Positions 26,535 to 38,525 of a DNA stretch of 64,000 nt are shown piece by piece; position 1 is the stretch's first letter; the number at the start of each line of letters is the position of its first letter. A program made the position numbers and the translations under genes. The stretch comes from Pinus tabuliformis (taxonomy: Eukaryota > Streptophyta > Pinopsida > Pinales > Pinaceae): the NCBI GenBank assembly GCA_031772625.1, contig CM062814.1:366641750-366705749 (forward strand). Direction: 5' to 3'. Below the pieces are notes generated by a model, which had not been told where the DNA came from, did not search any database, and was given only the letters and a program-made list of their open reading frames with translations.

Positions 26535-29110
26535 CTAGCTGTCACTATATAACCTGCTCATCTCTTGCCCCTTGCTGAATTCATCCATAAACCTTTGTAA
26601 CCAAATCACTTCTTTACTAGCCATTGTAGTAGCAACATACTTTGCTTCTATTGTTGAAAGTGAAACAATATTTTGCAATTTTGAAACCCAATTGACATAC
26701 GTTCCACCTATATTAAACACATGCCTTGTGGTGCTCCTCATGTTATCTCTACCCCTTGCCATATCTGCGTCAACATATCCCTGTAGAGAGATATTTGAAC
26801 CACCAAAGCATAATGCTTGATTTGTGGTACCCCTCAAATACCTAATAATCCATTTCACTGACGTCCAATACTCTTATCTTTGATTGTTGATATGCATTCT
26901 TACAACTCCCATTGCATGTGCAGTATTAGGCCTTGTGCAAACCATTGCATACATTAAGCTTCCAACCACTGATGCATATGGAACTTTACATGTATAATTC
27001 ATCTCTTCTTAAGTCTTGGGACACATCTCCTTACTTAGTTTGAAATGAATAGCCAAAGGTGTACTAATTGGTTTTTCATTTTTCATATCAACTTTTCCCA
27101 ACAACTTTTCTATGTACTCACTCTGAGACAATGTTAATTTGTGATTTTTATTATCTCTAGTTAATCTCATACCAAGGATTTGTTTTGCACCACCCAAATC
27201 CTTCACTGGAAATGAATTTGCCAATTTTCCTTTGAGCATATTTATTTCCCACATGTTAGACCCTACAAGAAGCATGTCATCTACATATGATAACAATATA
27301 ATATAGTGCCATCATTTTTCTTTTATGACAAACATAATGGTCGGAGTGACATCTAGTATAATTTTTTTCACACATAAACATATCAAATTTTAGATATCAC
27401 TTCCTTGGAGTTTGTTTTAATCCATACAACTCTTCTTCAGTTTGCACACTAATTTCTCCTTCCCTTTGACGTCATACCCTTGTGGTTTCTTCATATATAT
27501 TTCCTCCTCCAAAACCCCATGGAGAAAGGTTGTATTTACATCTAACTGCTTAAGATGCAAATCTTCTTTTACCACTAGACTTAAAATAGCTATGATTGAA
27601 GTCATTTTAAGAACAGAAGAAAAAATTTCATCAAAGACTATACCTTTCTTTTGTGCAAACCCCTTCACCACAAGTCTAGCCTTATACCTCTATTTTCCTC
27701 TATCTTCTTCCTTCAACCTATAAACCCATTTAGTATGCAATGTTGTTTTACCTGCAAGCACCTTGACTAAGTCCCAAGTATGGTTATGTATCAAGGAGTC
27801 CATCTCTTCATTCATGGCTTGCTCCCACTTCCTCCTGGTTTGTACTTGCATTACTTCTTCATATCTTTTTGGCTCTCTAGAATCAATAAAAATAAATAAT
27901 ATAATTAAGGAGAGTATGGTTCAGGAGGTTTACTTATCCTGGTAGATATTCTAACACCACATTTAGGTGTTTGAGGTGCCTGTTGCTGTTGTGGTTGTTG
28001 TTATTGTTGTGGTTGCTAATCATTATAATTTTCGGGCACCTTTACTTTTTCTTTAATCTCATCAGACACTGTGTATTTTTTGTTTTCCTTTTCCTATTTT
28101 TGTTCTTTCATTTTCTCCTTATACAATACATTTTCATTGAATATGACATTTATTATCCTAATGATTTTATGATTTTCATAATCATATAAGAGATAACCAA
28201 AATCATTAACACCATATCTATTAAAGGTACATTTCTTTGATTTTTCCTCAATCTTTTCTCTATTTTCTTTATTGATGTGGACACAGGCTTCACAATCAAA
28301 AGTCTTTAAAAATGATTAGTTTATCTTTTTACCTATCCATGCCTCCTTCGGAATACCACCATCCAAGGAACTTGAAGAACCTATGTTTATTAGCTAAACA
28401 ATAGTATCTACAACATATGCCCAAAAGTTTAAGGGAAATATTGCATGGAATATCATTCACCTTGCATGCTCCATGATTGTCCTACTCATTATTTATGACA
28501 CAACATTTTCTTGTTGTGTTTTGGGAATTGTCTTCTCTTTGAGAATTCCATGCTCTAAATAGTAGTTATCAAAAACTCTGCTACAATGTTCACCTCCATT
28601 TTCTAATCAAAGACACTTCAAATTATTTCTTGTCTCATTCTCAACCAAATATTGCCATTTCTTGAAAGTTTCAAATACATCAGATTTATTTCGAATACAA
28701 TAAATCCATATTTTTTCTAGTTGCATCATCAATAAAAGTAACATAATAGTGAGAGCCACTAAGAGATGATATCTGAGAAGGCCCCCATACATCTGTATGC
28801 CCAAGCTATAATTTTTATCTCTTATTTTCTTTCCCAACTATGATAAGGCTCACTCTCTTTTGCTTTCCATAAACACAATTCTCATAGAAATCCAAATCAA
28901 CATGCTTCAAACCTGGCAACAAATTTCTTGAGTGAAGAATCTACATCCCCTTCTCACTCATCTGCCCAAGCCTATAATGCCACAATGTTGTATCTACTCC
29001 ATTGGAGGTTAAAGACTTAACAAATTTAGAAATGATATTGCATAAATACAATGTACCGGCTTTTTATCCTTTTGCTATTGCTAGGGCTCCTTTAGTGACC
29101 TTCTAGGTCT
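26535..29110 (-). pseudogene. copia pol remnant (pre-integrase to RNase H)
   Basis: The minus strand reads, in order, a pre-integrase part near 28990-28840 (VYGKQKRV-like), an integrase remnant at 28837-28607 and a hinge. RT follows from 27671 (MVKGFAQKKGI, FSSVLKMTSI, LDVNTTFLHGVLEEEIYMKKPQG) and 27296-27009 (LSYVDDMLLVGSN, FPVKDLGGAKQILGM). RNase H lies at 26858-26535 (MKWIIRYLRGTTNQAL, YVDADMARGRDN, LSTIEAKYVA, IWLQRFMDE). The YVDD and several RNase H residues survive, but stops and frameshifts separate the blocks. It is closely similar in plan to the copia element at 9663-14760 but not the same copy lineage. Confidence 0.85.
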
Positions 29111-29479
29111 TGTCTGCAAAAGTAGTTATACAGCCTTCACCTCCCAACTACCCCGTTGAAATTAGATTTTTGTTTATATATGGAACATGCCTTACCTCCT
29201 TCAATGACCATTGGTTTCCATTCTATTGCTTTATAAAAGCCTTACCCATTCTAATGATTTTAAGGGTTTATCATCACTGGGACAAACCTTTCCAAAATAT
29301 CCTTGAACATAGTCATAAAAATGTTTCCTATCAGGTGTGACATGGAATGAGGCTCCTGAATATGCCATCCATGCATCAATAATATTCTATAATGAAAGAA
29401 TCAAAGCATATTTCAACACATAACTTCCACATTCATTTCATGATTATTCTCTTACTTCCCATCTCCTTCTTTTCCCTTA

Positions 29480-30030
29480 TGAGATTTTCATTCTTTCTTC
29501 AGGTGTCCTTCCTTCCCACATTTCTAGCACACTATCCTTGATCTAGATTTGTATCTGCGTTTTCTTGACTTACTACGATTTCCTGAGCTCCTTCCTCTTT
29601 CCATTTTTCTTCCCCCAGTCTTTGAAGTTAAAGCATTACCTGATGTCTCATTGGAGTTTTTTCATCGCATTTCCTCGCTAAGGATAGCACCAACAACATG
29701 ATTAAACTTTAATGTACTAGATCGAGAGACAAAGTTATTAATAGACATAAATAGGTCATTCCAACTTTTTGGAAATGAGGACATAAATAATAGAGCCCTA
29801 AATTCATCATCAAAATTTACCCCTAGATAACTTAATTGACTAATAACCATGTTAAATTCATATAAATGAGCAGCAACAGATCCACCTTCTAACATATTCA
29901 TATTAAATAGACACTTTATAAGAAATACCTTATCTGAGGTCGAGGGTTTTTCATATATTTTGGCCAATGCTGTCATTAAAACTTGTATTGTTGTTTCCCT
30001 TGAAATGTTGAATTCCACCAACATTGCCAA
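29480..30030 (-). pseudogene. copia gag (UBN2-type) with broken zinc knuckle
   Basis: The open stretch 30030-29662 reads MAMLVEFNISRETTIQ, then KVFLIKCLFNMNMLEGGSV, then EFNMVISQLSYLGV and AILSEEMR, the UBN2 gag pattern. Near 29540-29500 a zinc-knuckle frame C-x-K-C-G-K-E-G-H-L-K-K-E is interrupted by TAG and TGA at the second and last positions. There is no intact start codon upstream in frame. Confidence 0.75.
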
Positions 30031-30274
30031 ACAAAATTGTATTGTTCCTGGTGCCTTTCTGTCGAGAATCTACCATTCTAGATCCATCATACCCATTGGC
30101 TTCTTTGATTTTATGCTTAATAGTAGGTACATATATTTCTGATACACATAATTTTCCATTTGCATCTTTTGTAGTTAGTAGCTTTGGTCATTAAACCTAT
30201 CATCTTCTGCCATTTATCCCACTCGAACCAGGAACCCTTCTCTGCTACAAGTTTATTAGCCAAGTAAACCTTTG

Positions 30275-30286
30275 ACTCTGATATCA
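30275..30286 (-). promoter_or_regulatory. Primer binding site of the array-nested copia element
   Basis: Minus strand TGATATCAGAGT differs from the canonical TGGTATCAGAGC at two positions and lies two bases inside the LTR. Confidence 0.75.
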
Positions 30287-30288
30287 TT

Positions 30289-30779
30289 TCTTAGAAATTC
30301 ATTAACAAAGAAATGAAATACATAAAATATTGTGGAAACACATATACATAAACACATAAAACAAGAGAGACAAATATATACTTGGTTCACCCAATTTGGG
30401 CTACGACCATGGAGAAATAGCCAGTCCTTCCATTTATATTATCCAACAAAATGAAATGATACAACCTACAACAGATCCGTTATAATTCCCTCTTCATTCT
30501 CACACAACCTCCTCTCTCACTCTCTCTCATAGTAATAATGCACAACCGCAATAAAATTCCCTCATATAAAGAGAGGGTTGCCTTCTAGGGAAATAAACCA
30601 TAAATAAACATAACTTCTACCATCAGATCATCCACCTAATGAATGACCCATATTGACTATGAAATGACAATATTTTACAATGCAAATTTTCATCTATTTT
30701 TAGCTTCTGGGGTGTTTTCCTCGAACCCTCGCTAAGGTCAGGGGCTCATAAAATCATTGTTGCCCCCCCAGACCCGACA
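30289..30779 (-). repeat. Right (5') LTR of the array-nested copia element
   Basis: Direct repeat of 25651-26112; the first bases read TCTTAG instead of TGTTAG. Confidence 0.8.
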
Positions 30780-30804
30780 TTTAAAAACTAAATCGGTGGC
30801 CCCA

Positions 30805-31560
30805 ATGAACCCAAAGGAATAATACTAAATCCAAGGGACTAATAATATGAACCCAAAGGAATAATACTAAATCCAAGGGACTAATAATATAAACCCAAGG
30901 TATATAAACCTTAAGATGAATGTTGTAAATACTAAAATAAAAAATGGTTGAGCATGGTTGAGCATAGTTGATTTTCATATCGAGACAAACCTTGTCACAA
31001 TGCAATGTTGGACCATGGTTCGCCATGCTTAACCATAGTTGATTTTCATATCAAGACATTCTTTGTGACAATGCGATGTGCGACCAATGTTGACCATGGA
31101 TGACTGTGTTTGATTTTATAAAACATGGTTAAACATGGTTGACCATGATCATCATATTGAGACAATATTTGGCATAATGCGACATTGGAACATGGTTGAG
31201 ACAATGATTGATTTCATATTGAGACGATCTTTTTCACAATGCGTCATTTGAAAATGATCGGCCATCATTAACCATGGTTGACCATGATTGATTTTATAAA
31301 ATATGATTGGAAATGGTTGACCATGGTTGACTTTCATATCCATAAATTATTTGTCATAATGCGGCGATGGACCATGGATAACCATGATTAACCATGGTTG
31401 ACCATGTTTGACTAAGGATGACTATGAGAGAACAATGTTAACTATCATTGAGTATGGTCAACATACAGTTGATTAACATTGACCATGGTTGACTATTTAT
31501 ACATTGGCTGCAAAGGTTAAATATCTTTCTCTATGTCATCATGATGACTCTAGATATGTG
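30805..31560. repeat. GGTTGACCATGG-type repeat array, block 3
   Basis: Array sequence resumes directly after the copia element with 'aacccaaaggaataatactaaa' modules. These are followed by repeated 'catggttgaccatg' and 'gagacaat..ggcataatgcgac' modules fading out near 31500. Confidence 0.75.
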
Positions 31561-32110
31561 TCTATGCTTAATTGTAAGTATGTTAAACATAATGCCTAGC
31601 AATTATCATGGTTAAACATGATTTTCGTGTTCACTATGTTTGACCAAATTGTTTAGAAAGATTGATCATAATTATAATATGTTAGTGTTTAAATTAACAT
31701 ATTATTAATGTGAAAATTTATAAATAAATGCAATAATCTCTAGTAATAATATACTTTTAATATTAGTAATGTAATAATGTATTATTAATACTAGTAATTA
31801 TATTAATGTATTAATAACATTTATTATTATTATTATTAAATCATATATTCTAAACTTAGTATTAACAATTCTAATAAGTAAAACCCTAAAAACCTTAATA
31901 ATAAACCATACATATATATATTAAAGTTATGAAATACCATTTTTTTGGGGTGATGTAGTTATCTTTAATTTTTAAAATTTTAAATATTTTTATTATTTAA
32001 GATGGCTATTTTAATGTTTTTTTATTAATTTTAGTTGTTTTTTATTTTATAATTAATTTAATTAGTTATAATTTAAGTGGTTATTTTAATTATTCTTATT
32101 CATTTATATA
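31561..32110. other. AT-rich stretch, no gene seen
   Basis: Only low-complexity A/T sequence with ATT/TAT runs; no open frame or structural motif supported. Confidence 0.5.
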
Positions 32111-32127
32111 ATTATTTTAATTATGAA

Positions 32128-33560
32128 CCCCAGATGCGGGTGGACATTGACGTGATGGAGGTTACGACCTGGCAGATGGGCGCATGGCAAGCCCACTAGT
32201 TCACTGGCGGAAGGCAGGTACTCACCTCTGGAACAGTTAAGTTGATGGGTCGTCACCTTACGCGACATTCAATTCGGTGGGGAGGCCGAGACACCAAGAA
32301 TTTCAACATGAATCTCCGGCCCCTATGACCCCGTCCTCAGTCAAGAATTCAACTGCTTGGTTTTGGCATTGTGGTGCTTTGCCGGTCTCCATGTCGAGAA
32401 AGCTCTTGCCTGTAGGTTCTCGTTGTTCGCCGGATGCTGAAGTGCACAACCTTCGCACCACGGTTGGAAAGCACTGCCTGCTAGCCTCCTGCATTATCTT
32501 CATATGTGGATATCATCACTCGCACAGCTCGTTTTGTGCTCAGCTCCTCCCTGCTCTGCTCAGCTTTCGCTCCCACCTCCCTCTGTTGGGACCTCCTCTC
32601 ATTTACGCCGGCTCTCACGACTTCAGTGTTACAATGCCAAAGTTGAGGCACCGTATGAGATGTCGCAGGGGAGGCGCCAGGCCTATTCCCTCCCCTTCCC
32701 CTTCCTCTGGCTCGTCCCCCTCTCGCAGTCCCAGCGAAAGTGCTTCCCGTCGTACTCATGGAAGGGGCCAAGCTCGTTGCCTCCCTCCCTCCCCGCGGAA
32801 TGTCACCTTCACCTCTCACCATTACATTGAACCTCGACCTGCTTTCGTCGCCTCTCCCCCATCTTTTGCGCCCCCTATCAGCCTGCAGGCCTCCCCTTCT
32901 GTTCCGCCTGTTCCTCTGCCCGTAGATTATAGTCCCTCTCGCCTAGCTGATGAAAGCAGCTCAGGCCCGCTCCAGAACACCGGGACGACTGCAGGCGAGC
33001 ATGAAGTGGTGGATGATGCTCCTCAGAGGGTTCTCGATCCAGATCCTGATGAAAGCAGCTCTGGCCAGCTCCAGAACACCGGGACTACTGCAGGTGAGCG
33101 TGAAGCGGTGGATGACGCTCCTCAAAGGGCTCCCAATCCAGATCCTAATGACAAGGAATGATGGTGGTGTATAATTGAAGAAGAATTGCCCTCGGGTGAC
33201 TATGGACTCTAGCGCCTCTACTTTTTCTCGCCATCATGTCTAGTCTTTTGAGCATTTTGCTGGTTTTGTCGCCTGTGTATCTAAGTGTGTCTAAGCTGAT
33301 CTCTGTAGTTAAAACAGTTCTTAATCTATGTACGAGTCGGTTTCCCCTGGTGGGCGGCTCAGTTTTTTGGCTTACTGTTATTAACTCAAGGCTGGTTTCC
33401 TCTTGCGAGGCAGCTTTCAAACGCTTCTCGGGCCGGTTTCCCCTTGTGGGCGGCTCAATTTTTGATATCTTGCTGACTGTATGGCGGCACTCTGATGCCT
33501 AGAACTCTCTGTACCATATGTTACATTAATAGATTTAAGCTTACTTAGAAAAATAAATAA
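32128..33560 (+). mobile_element. 5'-truncated LINE (3' part of an L1-type element)
   Basis: A GC-rich block sits sharply inside AT-rich DNA and is flanked by a perfect 17-bp duplication, ATTATTTTAATTATGAA (32111-32127 and 33561-33577). The right flank follows an A-rich tail (aaaataaataa). The ending 'ttaatagatttaagcttacttagaaaa' resembles the 3' end of the full-length LINE near 62500 ('ataatagattagttttaactagaaaa'), and the start 'cagatgcgggtg' resembles that LINE near 61230. These are the hallmarks of target-primed insertion of a 5'-truncated LINE. The 294-codon frame inside (32277-33161) matches no domain I know. Confidence 0.85.
32949..33146 (+). repeat. 99-bp tandem duplication inside the truncated LINE
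   Basis: Two units (32949-33047 and 33048-33146) encode near-identical 33-residue segments starting DESSSG, with QNTGTTAGE and VDDAPQR in each. The period is a multiple of three, so the frame is kept. Confidence 0.85.
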
Positions 33561-33577
33561 ATTATTTTAATTATGAA

Positions 33578-36430
33578 ATTATTATAAATACATGTCTTAT
33601 TTATTTATTTTTAATTATGTTTACTTTTTATTCTCACTTACTTCATTGCATTAAAATGTATCATGCTTTTCAATTTATTACCATATTGAATGAAATTTAC
33701 TTCAAAATATTGTGTTTTTCCTTGAAGAATTACAAAGAAAATGAATAAATTAATTAAAAAGTTAATCATTATGTCAACTTATATCAACTAATTTTATTTT
33801 ATTTAAATTTAACTAATTTTAATATATTTTACCAATTGATCTTGGAAAATTAAATATAACATTTACTTTTAGCATTGTGTAAACATTATAATTATATTTA
33901 TTATATCGTAAGTATTTTAACAAATCACTTTCTTCAAATATCTAAATCTACAATCAACCCAAATTTTCAAATATCTAAATATACAATCAACCGAAATTTA
34001 AAATGATGCAATTATTTCATTTATATTCAAAATACCAAATAAAAAAAAAAAAGGACATTTTTTGACACCTCTGAACACAATAACCATGGAATTAATTAAG
34101 AGACAAGACCTAAAGGGTTTATGTGGTACAATAAATGTCATTAATTGAAAGTTGGTTTTTATGATATGAAGTGTGAGAATTTGAAAACAAGTCAAAACAC
34201 AATAAATATTGCAATAACGATAAAACACAGATGTTCACGTCATTCCTTTTGTTGCTAGTTTCAGACTTGGGATTAAATATGTACATTAGATGTTTTAAAC
34301 ACATACTGGAGGGGAAAAATGTAATTTAAATGTTCTAAACACATACGGGAGGAAAAGAATTGTAATTTAAATGTTTTAAACGCGTTTTTCCATGGATTTG
34401 CTCTCTCATAAGAAAATCAATAATCATTTTCAATCAGAAAATGCACATTTTCCATCAAAAATAGTATTATTTTAACATAAAACAAGGAAATAACTTTCAA
34501 TAAATTCTCCTACTAATTAACTTTCAAATACATTCATAATTAGTTAATTAACTTTCAATAGATTTATTATTACTATCATCATTTGTTTCAGTGTCCCTGA
34601 AGTGTTCAGCTCTTGTTTTTCTTCTTAAAATGTTTGCTTGAAAATAATTGTCGTCTCATCAACCTTCAGTTATATATGGAACCATTGTAACAGAAAACCA
34701 ACTAACTTATTTCACCATTGTTTCTCTATTGCCCGAGCTGCTTCTTATTATTATTCAATAAAATCAATTCCCATTACGATATAGCCGTATAACAAAGCTC
34801 AATAATTGGAATCAAATTCTGCACGTACCATCAAAAAATATAATTTAGGTTATAAGAATTGAAAAAAAATTGAAACTACATAGATTGGGTTCGGTTTCTA
34901 CTTAATATATGATTCTGTATTTACACATTAAAAACACGTAGTATATAAATTTTAATATATATCAAAATTATACTTTCAGCCTGATGATCCACCTGAGATT
35001 GAAGTCGGGAGCTTTCAGCTAATTACTTTATGTAAAATTAGTTATTTTTTATGTAAAATTAGTTATTTTTGAATTATTTTATGAGTGATTGATTAGGATC
35101 TCATAAAAGAAAATAGTCAAATTTTAATTTTTGTAGTTTTAACACTTTAAAAAATTCTTTGAATTATGAAAAATTCATAACTCAAATTTACTATTCTAAG
35201 AAATCTCTATAATTAGATCCAAAAATATAAGAATAAAATCTCCGAGAATTTTGACAAATACACAACGGCATTGCAGTAGAGTAAGTTCCGTCGAATGTTT
35301 CGGAACACTACGGACGAGTTGAGTTAACAAAGTTGTAAAGCACTTTTTCGTCAACGGGCGGCAAAAGTTGCCTGTTTTTCGCCACTGTGGAGTGAATTGC
35401 TTTTTATTTGTGATATGGAATGAATTTTCATTTGAATCATTTGATTAGCGTAGTTTGCAAAAGCAAGGGTCATTTCAGGAACATGGTTTGTTCATAGAAG
35501 CGTATTTTAACTCTTTTAGGTCGTGATTTTTCATGTTTGTATTTTCAGGTCCTGTTTCACGTGTTTTTATGAGGTCGACTCCATGTATAGTCCAGTAACA
35601 TAATTTAAATAACAATTGCAGTAACTATCTATTTATGGATTGAGAAAGGCAATCTAAATCTTTCTTTTATACCTTACCCTCAAATTTAACATTGGGATTC
35701 TCCAGAAACGTAAATGTTAACAATGGTTTAAACTCCATGCTTGTGAGATTGTGACCAAAACATTGAATCCCAGCGAATCATAGTGGATGGCTTCTGTAAA
35801 TGTCATATTAAACTATTTTTTAATCATTTTTTTAATCCTTAATATTTGTTTCGTGGGAAGTCTTAACCTATTAAAAAAAACCAACTCGATCACCTGGAAT
35901 ATTATCATGTTCCCCGCTCTACCCTAGTGAATTTATTATGACACCGACTTGTATTATGGCACATAGAAAAACTTTAGACAGACAGAAATTTCTGTGTGAT
36001 TGGAGTTTTGTAATGAAGCGCCAAGTTTTCCATGAAATTGCTTGAAAATGAAATTAAACATAAATAATAGAGCCCAAATTTGTTTGTGTGTTTAACGTTT
36101 ATGGTATGACTATAGGTTTTGATTCTTTAAATGATTTCAAAGTTTATTTCTTTGGTTTCAATGGTCTCTATAAAAATAAATAAATTTGTATCCAATAATG
36201 ACGATGCTTTAACGTTTGCTTTCGTAAATATTGGTTTTGATTATTAAATGATTAAAGTCCATTTCTTTCCTTTCATTAGTGTGGAACCTACGTTTTATCT
36301 TCTACGCAAACGTTCGCCTCAAACACGTCGGCTTGTGCCCGCCCAAACACGATGCTTGACTTGTTACAGATTCCATTACGGAAAACGTGATTTCGAGAGA
36401 TGCCACAACTACAAGCTAAAACCTATCAAC
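33578..36430. other. Intergenic AT-rich DNA upstream of the laccase pseudogene
   Basis: No coding or RNA feature could be supported. Two short 'taaatgttttaaac'-type direct repeats occur at about 34287-34380. The sequence is otherwise unique-looking and becomes less AT-rich after about 35250. Confidence 0.5.
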
Positions 36431-36551
36431 ATATTAAGCAAAACCTATAAATATATCAGAAAAAGTTGCATTAGATGTTACAGCATATAAATATATTAAG
36501 TAAAACCTATAAAAAATTTATCAGAACAAGTTGTGGGAGATGTTACAGCAT
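36431..36551. repeat. Imperfect ~60-bp tandem duplication upstream of laccase
   Basis: Copy 1 at 36431-36486 and copy 2 at 36493-36551 share 'atattaag.aaaacctataa', 'atcagaa.aagttg' and 'agatgttacagcat'. Confidence 0.8.
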
Positions 36552-36767
36552 GGAAGCAAAATCTATAAAAGATAAGAACTGTTGAGATGCCAGCTATGAA
36601 GATGAAGCTGCAACCTTTTCCTCCTGTCAGTAGCTATCATGATTGGATTAAAAATTCAGATGATGAAAGCCTCTACTGTTCCTCACAATCATTGATATTG
36701 CCACTTGTCCTGTCGTTCCACTTGTTAGAATTATTTCTAACAACTTGTTACAAAATTTTGGTTTTGA

Positions 36768-36780
36768 TATATATATATAT
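36768..36780 (+). promoter_or_regulatory. Possible TATA box of the laccase pseudogene
   Basis: A TATATATATATAT run about 135 bp before the laccase ATG is in a plausible place for a core promoter, but the sequence is simple and could be chance. Confidence 0.25.
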
Positions 36781-36915
36781 TCGGTCTTCGTTAGCAGAAA
36801 CACAGACCAGTATCGAGTGCGGCTGCCCGCAGCTGAAGGATTCATTTGTTTATTTATTAAGACAGTGAAGGACGTTAGTTAGATATCATTTTCAGCGTTT
36901 GCAAGCGTTGTAATT

Positions 36916-37277
36916 ATGTCATTGCAACCAGTATGTGCATTCAGGCTTGTTTTTCTAATCTCATTTGTTGCTTGTTTGGCTGCCATTACAAATGCAGACC
37001 TCCACAGATATACCTTCATTGTAAGTTTTTCTTTTTAGCCAGTTTGAAGTTTTTAGTCACATAGACCATAAGCAAAGAATGAAAGACTTCACCTACAGGC
37101 TCAAGTAGTGAATATCTTTAATGTTTGACGTTTGGATACCTCCACAGATTGAACCGAAGAATATTACCAGGCTATGCAAGACCTATGAATTAGTCGTGGT
37201 CAATGGACAGTTACCAGGCCCAACGATTCATGTACGAAATGGGGACAGTCTTATTGTTAAAGTTTATAACAGAGCCA
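36916..37277 (+). pseudogene. Laccase pseudogene, block 1 (exon 1 and start of exon 2)
   Basis: Laccases are secreted multicopper oxidases that oxidise phenols such as monolignols in the cell wall. Exon 1 (36916-37020) encodes MSLQPVCAFRLVFLISF plus a hydrophobic run ending ITNADLHRYTFI, a good signal peptide followed by the mature start. A GT donor (gtaagt) follows. Exon 2 starts at 37148 after 'cctccacag' and encodes IEPKNITRLCKTYELVVVNG, QLPGPTIHVRNGD and KVYNRA, typical of the laccase N-terminal cupredoxin domain. At 37278, after TSD AGCCA, a copia element begins. The sequence resumes in phase at 43773, so the insertion is in the exon. This block itself has no stop. Confidence 0.92.
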
Positions 37278-38374
37278 TGTTGAAATGATAATTTCAACTG
37301 CAGCACTATTTTTCCCTTGCGACACGATCTCATCGCAGATCGCAAATCGCATTCATGACCATTGTCTCCGTGTGTTCTTTTGAATTTTTCCCGACGTGAC
37401 GATGCGATATTATCACATATCGCAAATCGCGTCCACGACCTGTTGCCCCGCTACGTTCTTTGTTTTTTTGCCGATTGTGATTCTGCGATACGATCGCAAA
37501 TCGCAAATCGCAACTCTCATATGAGTTTTGTTTTCACTCCCGCCTATGCGATGTTGCGATGCAACCTGTCAGCTATCGCATATCGCACCTTCGCCATGTT
37601 AATCTCTCCCGTCCATTTTTAATCCAACGACAATTATTTATTCTCGCCTCGAACGCGCCTCCGTCATACTGTCTCTATGCCTTGACCTGTTTTATGTTCC
37701 CAAAGAAGGAAGAATGCCTGATTCAGCATTCTGAGCCATTACTTCTCAACAACCACATTTAACATGAAAGTATGACCGAGAAGGAAAGGACCTGCCTCGA
37801 GCAGCTCAACGCATTTATCAGTTATGGAGTTCCACTCCACCTGCTCGAGAAGTACAACAGAATATCAGAAAAGATCAGTTTTTGTTCATCAAGAGCAGCA
37901 GACTGTAGCAGAGACTCCATTAGAGAGTTAAAGCGGTTGGTGGTCATTTTTGACCTTCTCACGCATAACCTAGTAGATATATAGTTTTAGTTTTTTTTTG
38001 TTAGAAGTGAGTGAGTGAGTGAGGAATGTGAAAAAGCACAGCAATGCATCTGTAACACGCAGCAGCGAGTGAATGTAAAAGAAAGTCGCAGCAGCAAAAT
38101 AGCATAGTGAATGTAAAAGAAAGCCGCAACAACAAAATAGCATATAGTGTAGACACAGCAGTGTGTGAATTTTTTTTGTAAATCCCTCTGTGAGAGAGGA
38201 AGAACCATATTTTGTAACAGCAGTCTTTTAATGAATACAAGTTTTTATGCGTGTGTGTAAAACTCTGTGTTCTGGAAATTTTGTTTTTGTTCCATTGTGT
38301 TAAGATCCTGTGTGGTAAAAACAGAGTATTACTCTCTGTTCAATTTTGTTTGAAATCACCTGAAATTTCTAACA
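37278..38374 (+). repeat. 5' LTR of the exon-2 copia element
   Basis: TGTTGAAATG...TTTCTAACA, 1097 bp. It contains repeated 'atcgca(a/g)atcgca' words around 37330-37520 and a 70-codon ORF at 37772-37984. Confidence 0.93.
37772..37984 (+). CDS. Small conserved ORF within the 5' LTR (unknown)
   Basis: A 70-codon frame starts MTEKERTCLEQLNAF and ends LTHNLVDI. It is predicted helical, with charged and leucine-rich stretches, and has no membrane segment or known motif. The same ORF in the 3' LTR (43202-43414) differs by one residue (Thr2 to Ser). By eye there are only 5 nucleotide differences in 213, four of them synonymous, while the ~485 bp just upstream in the LTR carry about 48 differences. 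I do not recognise the protein. It might be a captured host exon, an accessory element protein, or a sequence-constrained regulatory stretch. Confidence 0.35.
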   Translation: MTEKERTCLEQLNAFISYGVPLHLLEKYNRISEKISFCSSRAADCSRDSIRELKRLVVIFDLLTHNLVDI

Positions 38375-38376
38375 AT

Positions 38377-38388
38377 TGGTATCGGAGC
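38377..38388 (+). promoter_or_regulatory. Primer binding site of the exon-2 copia element
   Basis: TGGTATCGGAGC, one change from the canonical initiator-Met site TGGTATCAGAGC, two bases after the LTR. Confidence 0.88.
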
Positions 38389-38525
38389 AAGTCCAGGCTC
38401 TTTGAATGTGTCAAAGAAGCTGAAGGAAGGATTTCTTGCTACAGCAGCTTCTCCAGCAGAGTGAAGACTCAATAAAAAATCCAAGGTATTTCTCAAGTAT
38501 TTGAAGCGTAGTTTAAAGTGCAAGA

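Larger units (their letters stand above)
25651..30779 (-). mobile_element. Ty1/copia element inserted in the repeat array
   Basis: Direct terminal repeats at 25651-26112 and 30289-30779 enclose minus-strand gag-pol. The PBS at 30275-30286 reads TGATATCAGAGT, a slightly mutated initiator-Met site two bases from the LTR. A short purine run (GTGAGGGG on the minus strand, just right of 26112) precedes the LTR start TGTC. Both flanks are GGTTGACCATGG array sequence. No convincing target duplication was found, so the right end could lie as far as about 30804. All coding domains are broken by stops. Confidence 0.8.

Noticed and set aside
32277..33161. 294-codon plus-strand ORF as a host gene
   Set aside because: It lies wholly inside a LINE insertion bounded by a 17-bp target duplication and contains a recent in-frame duplication.
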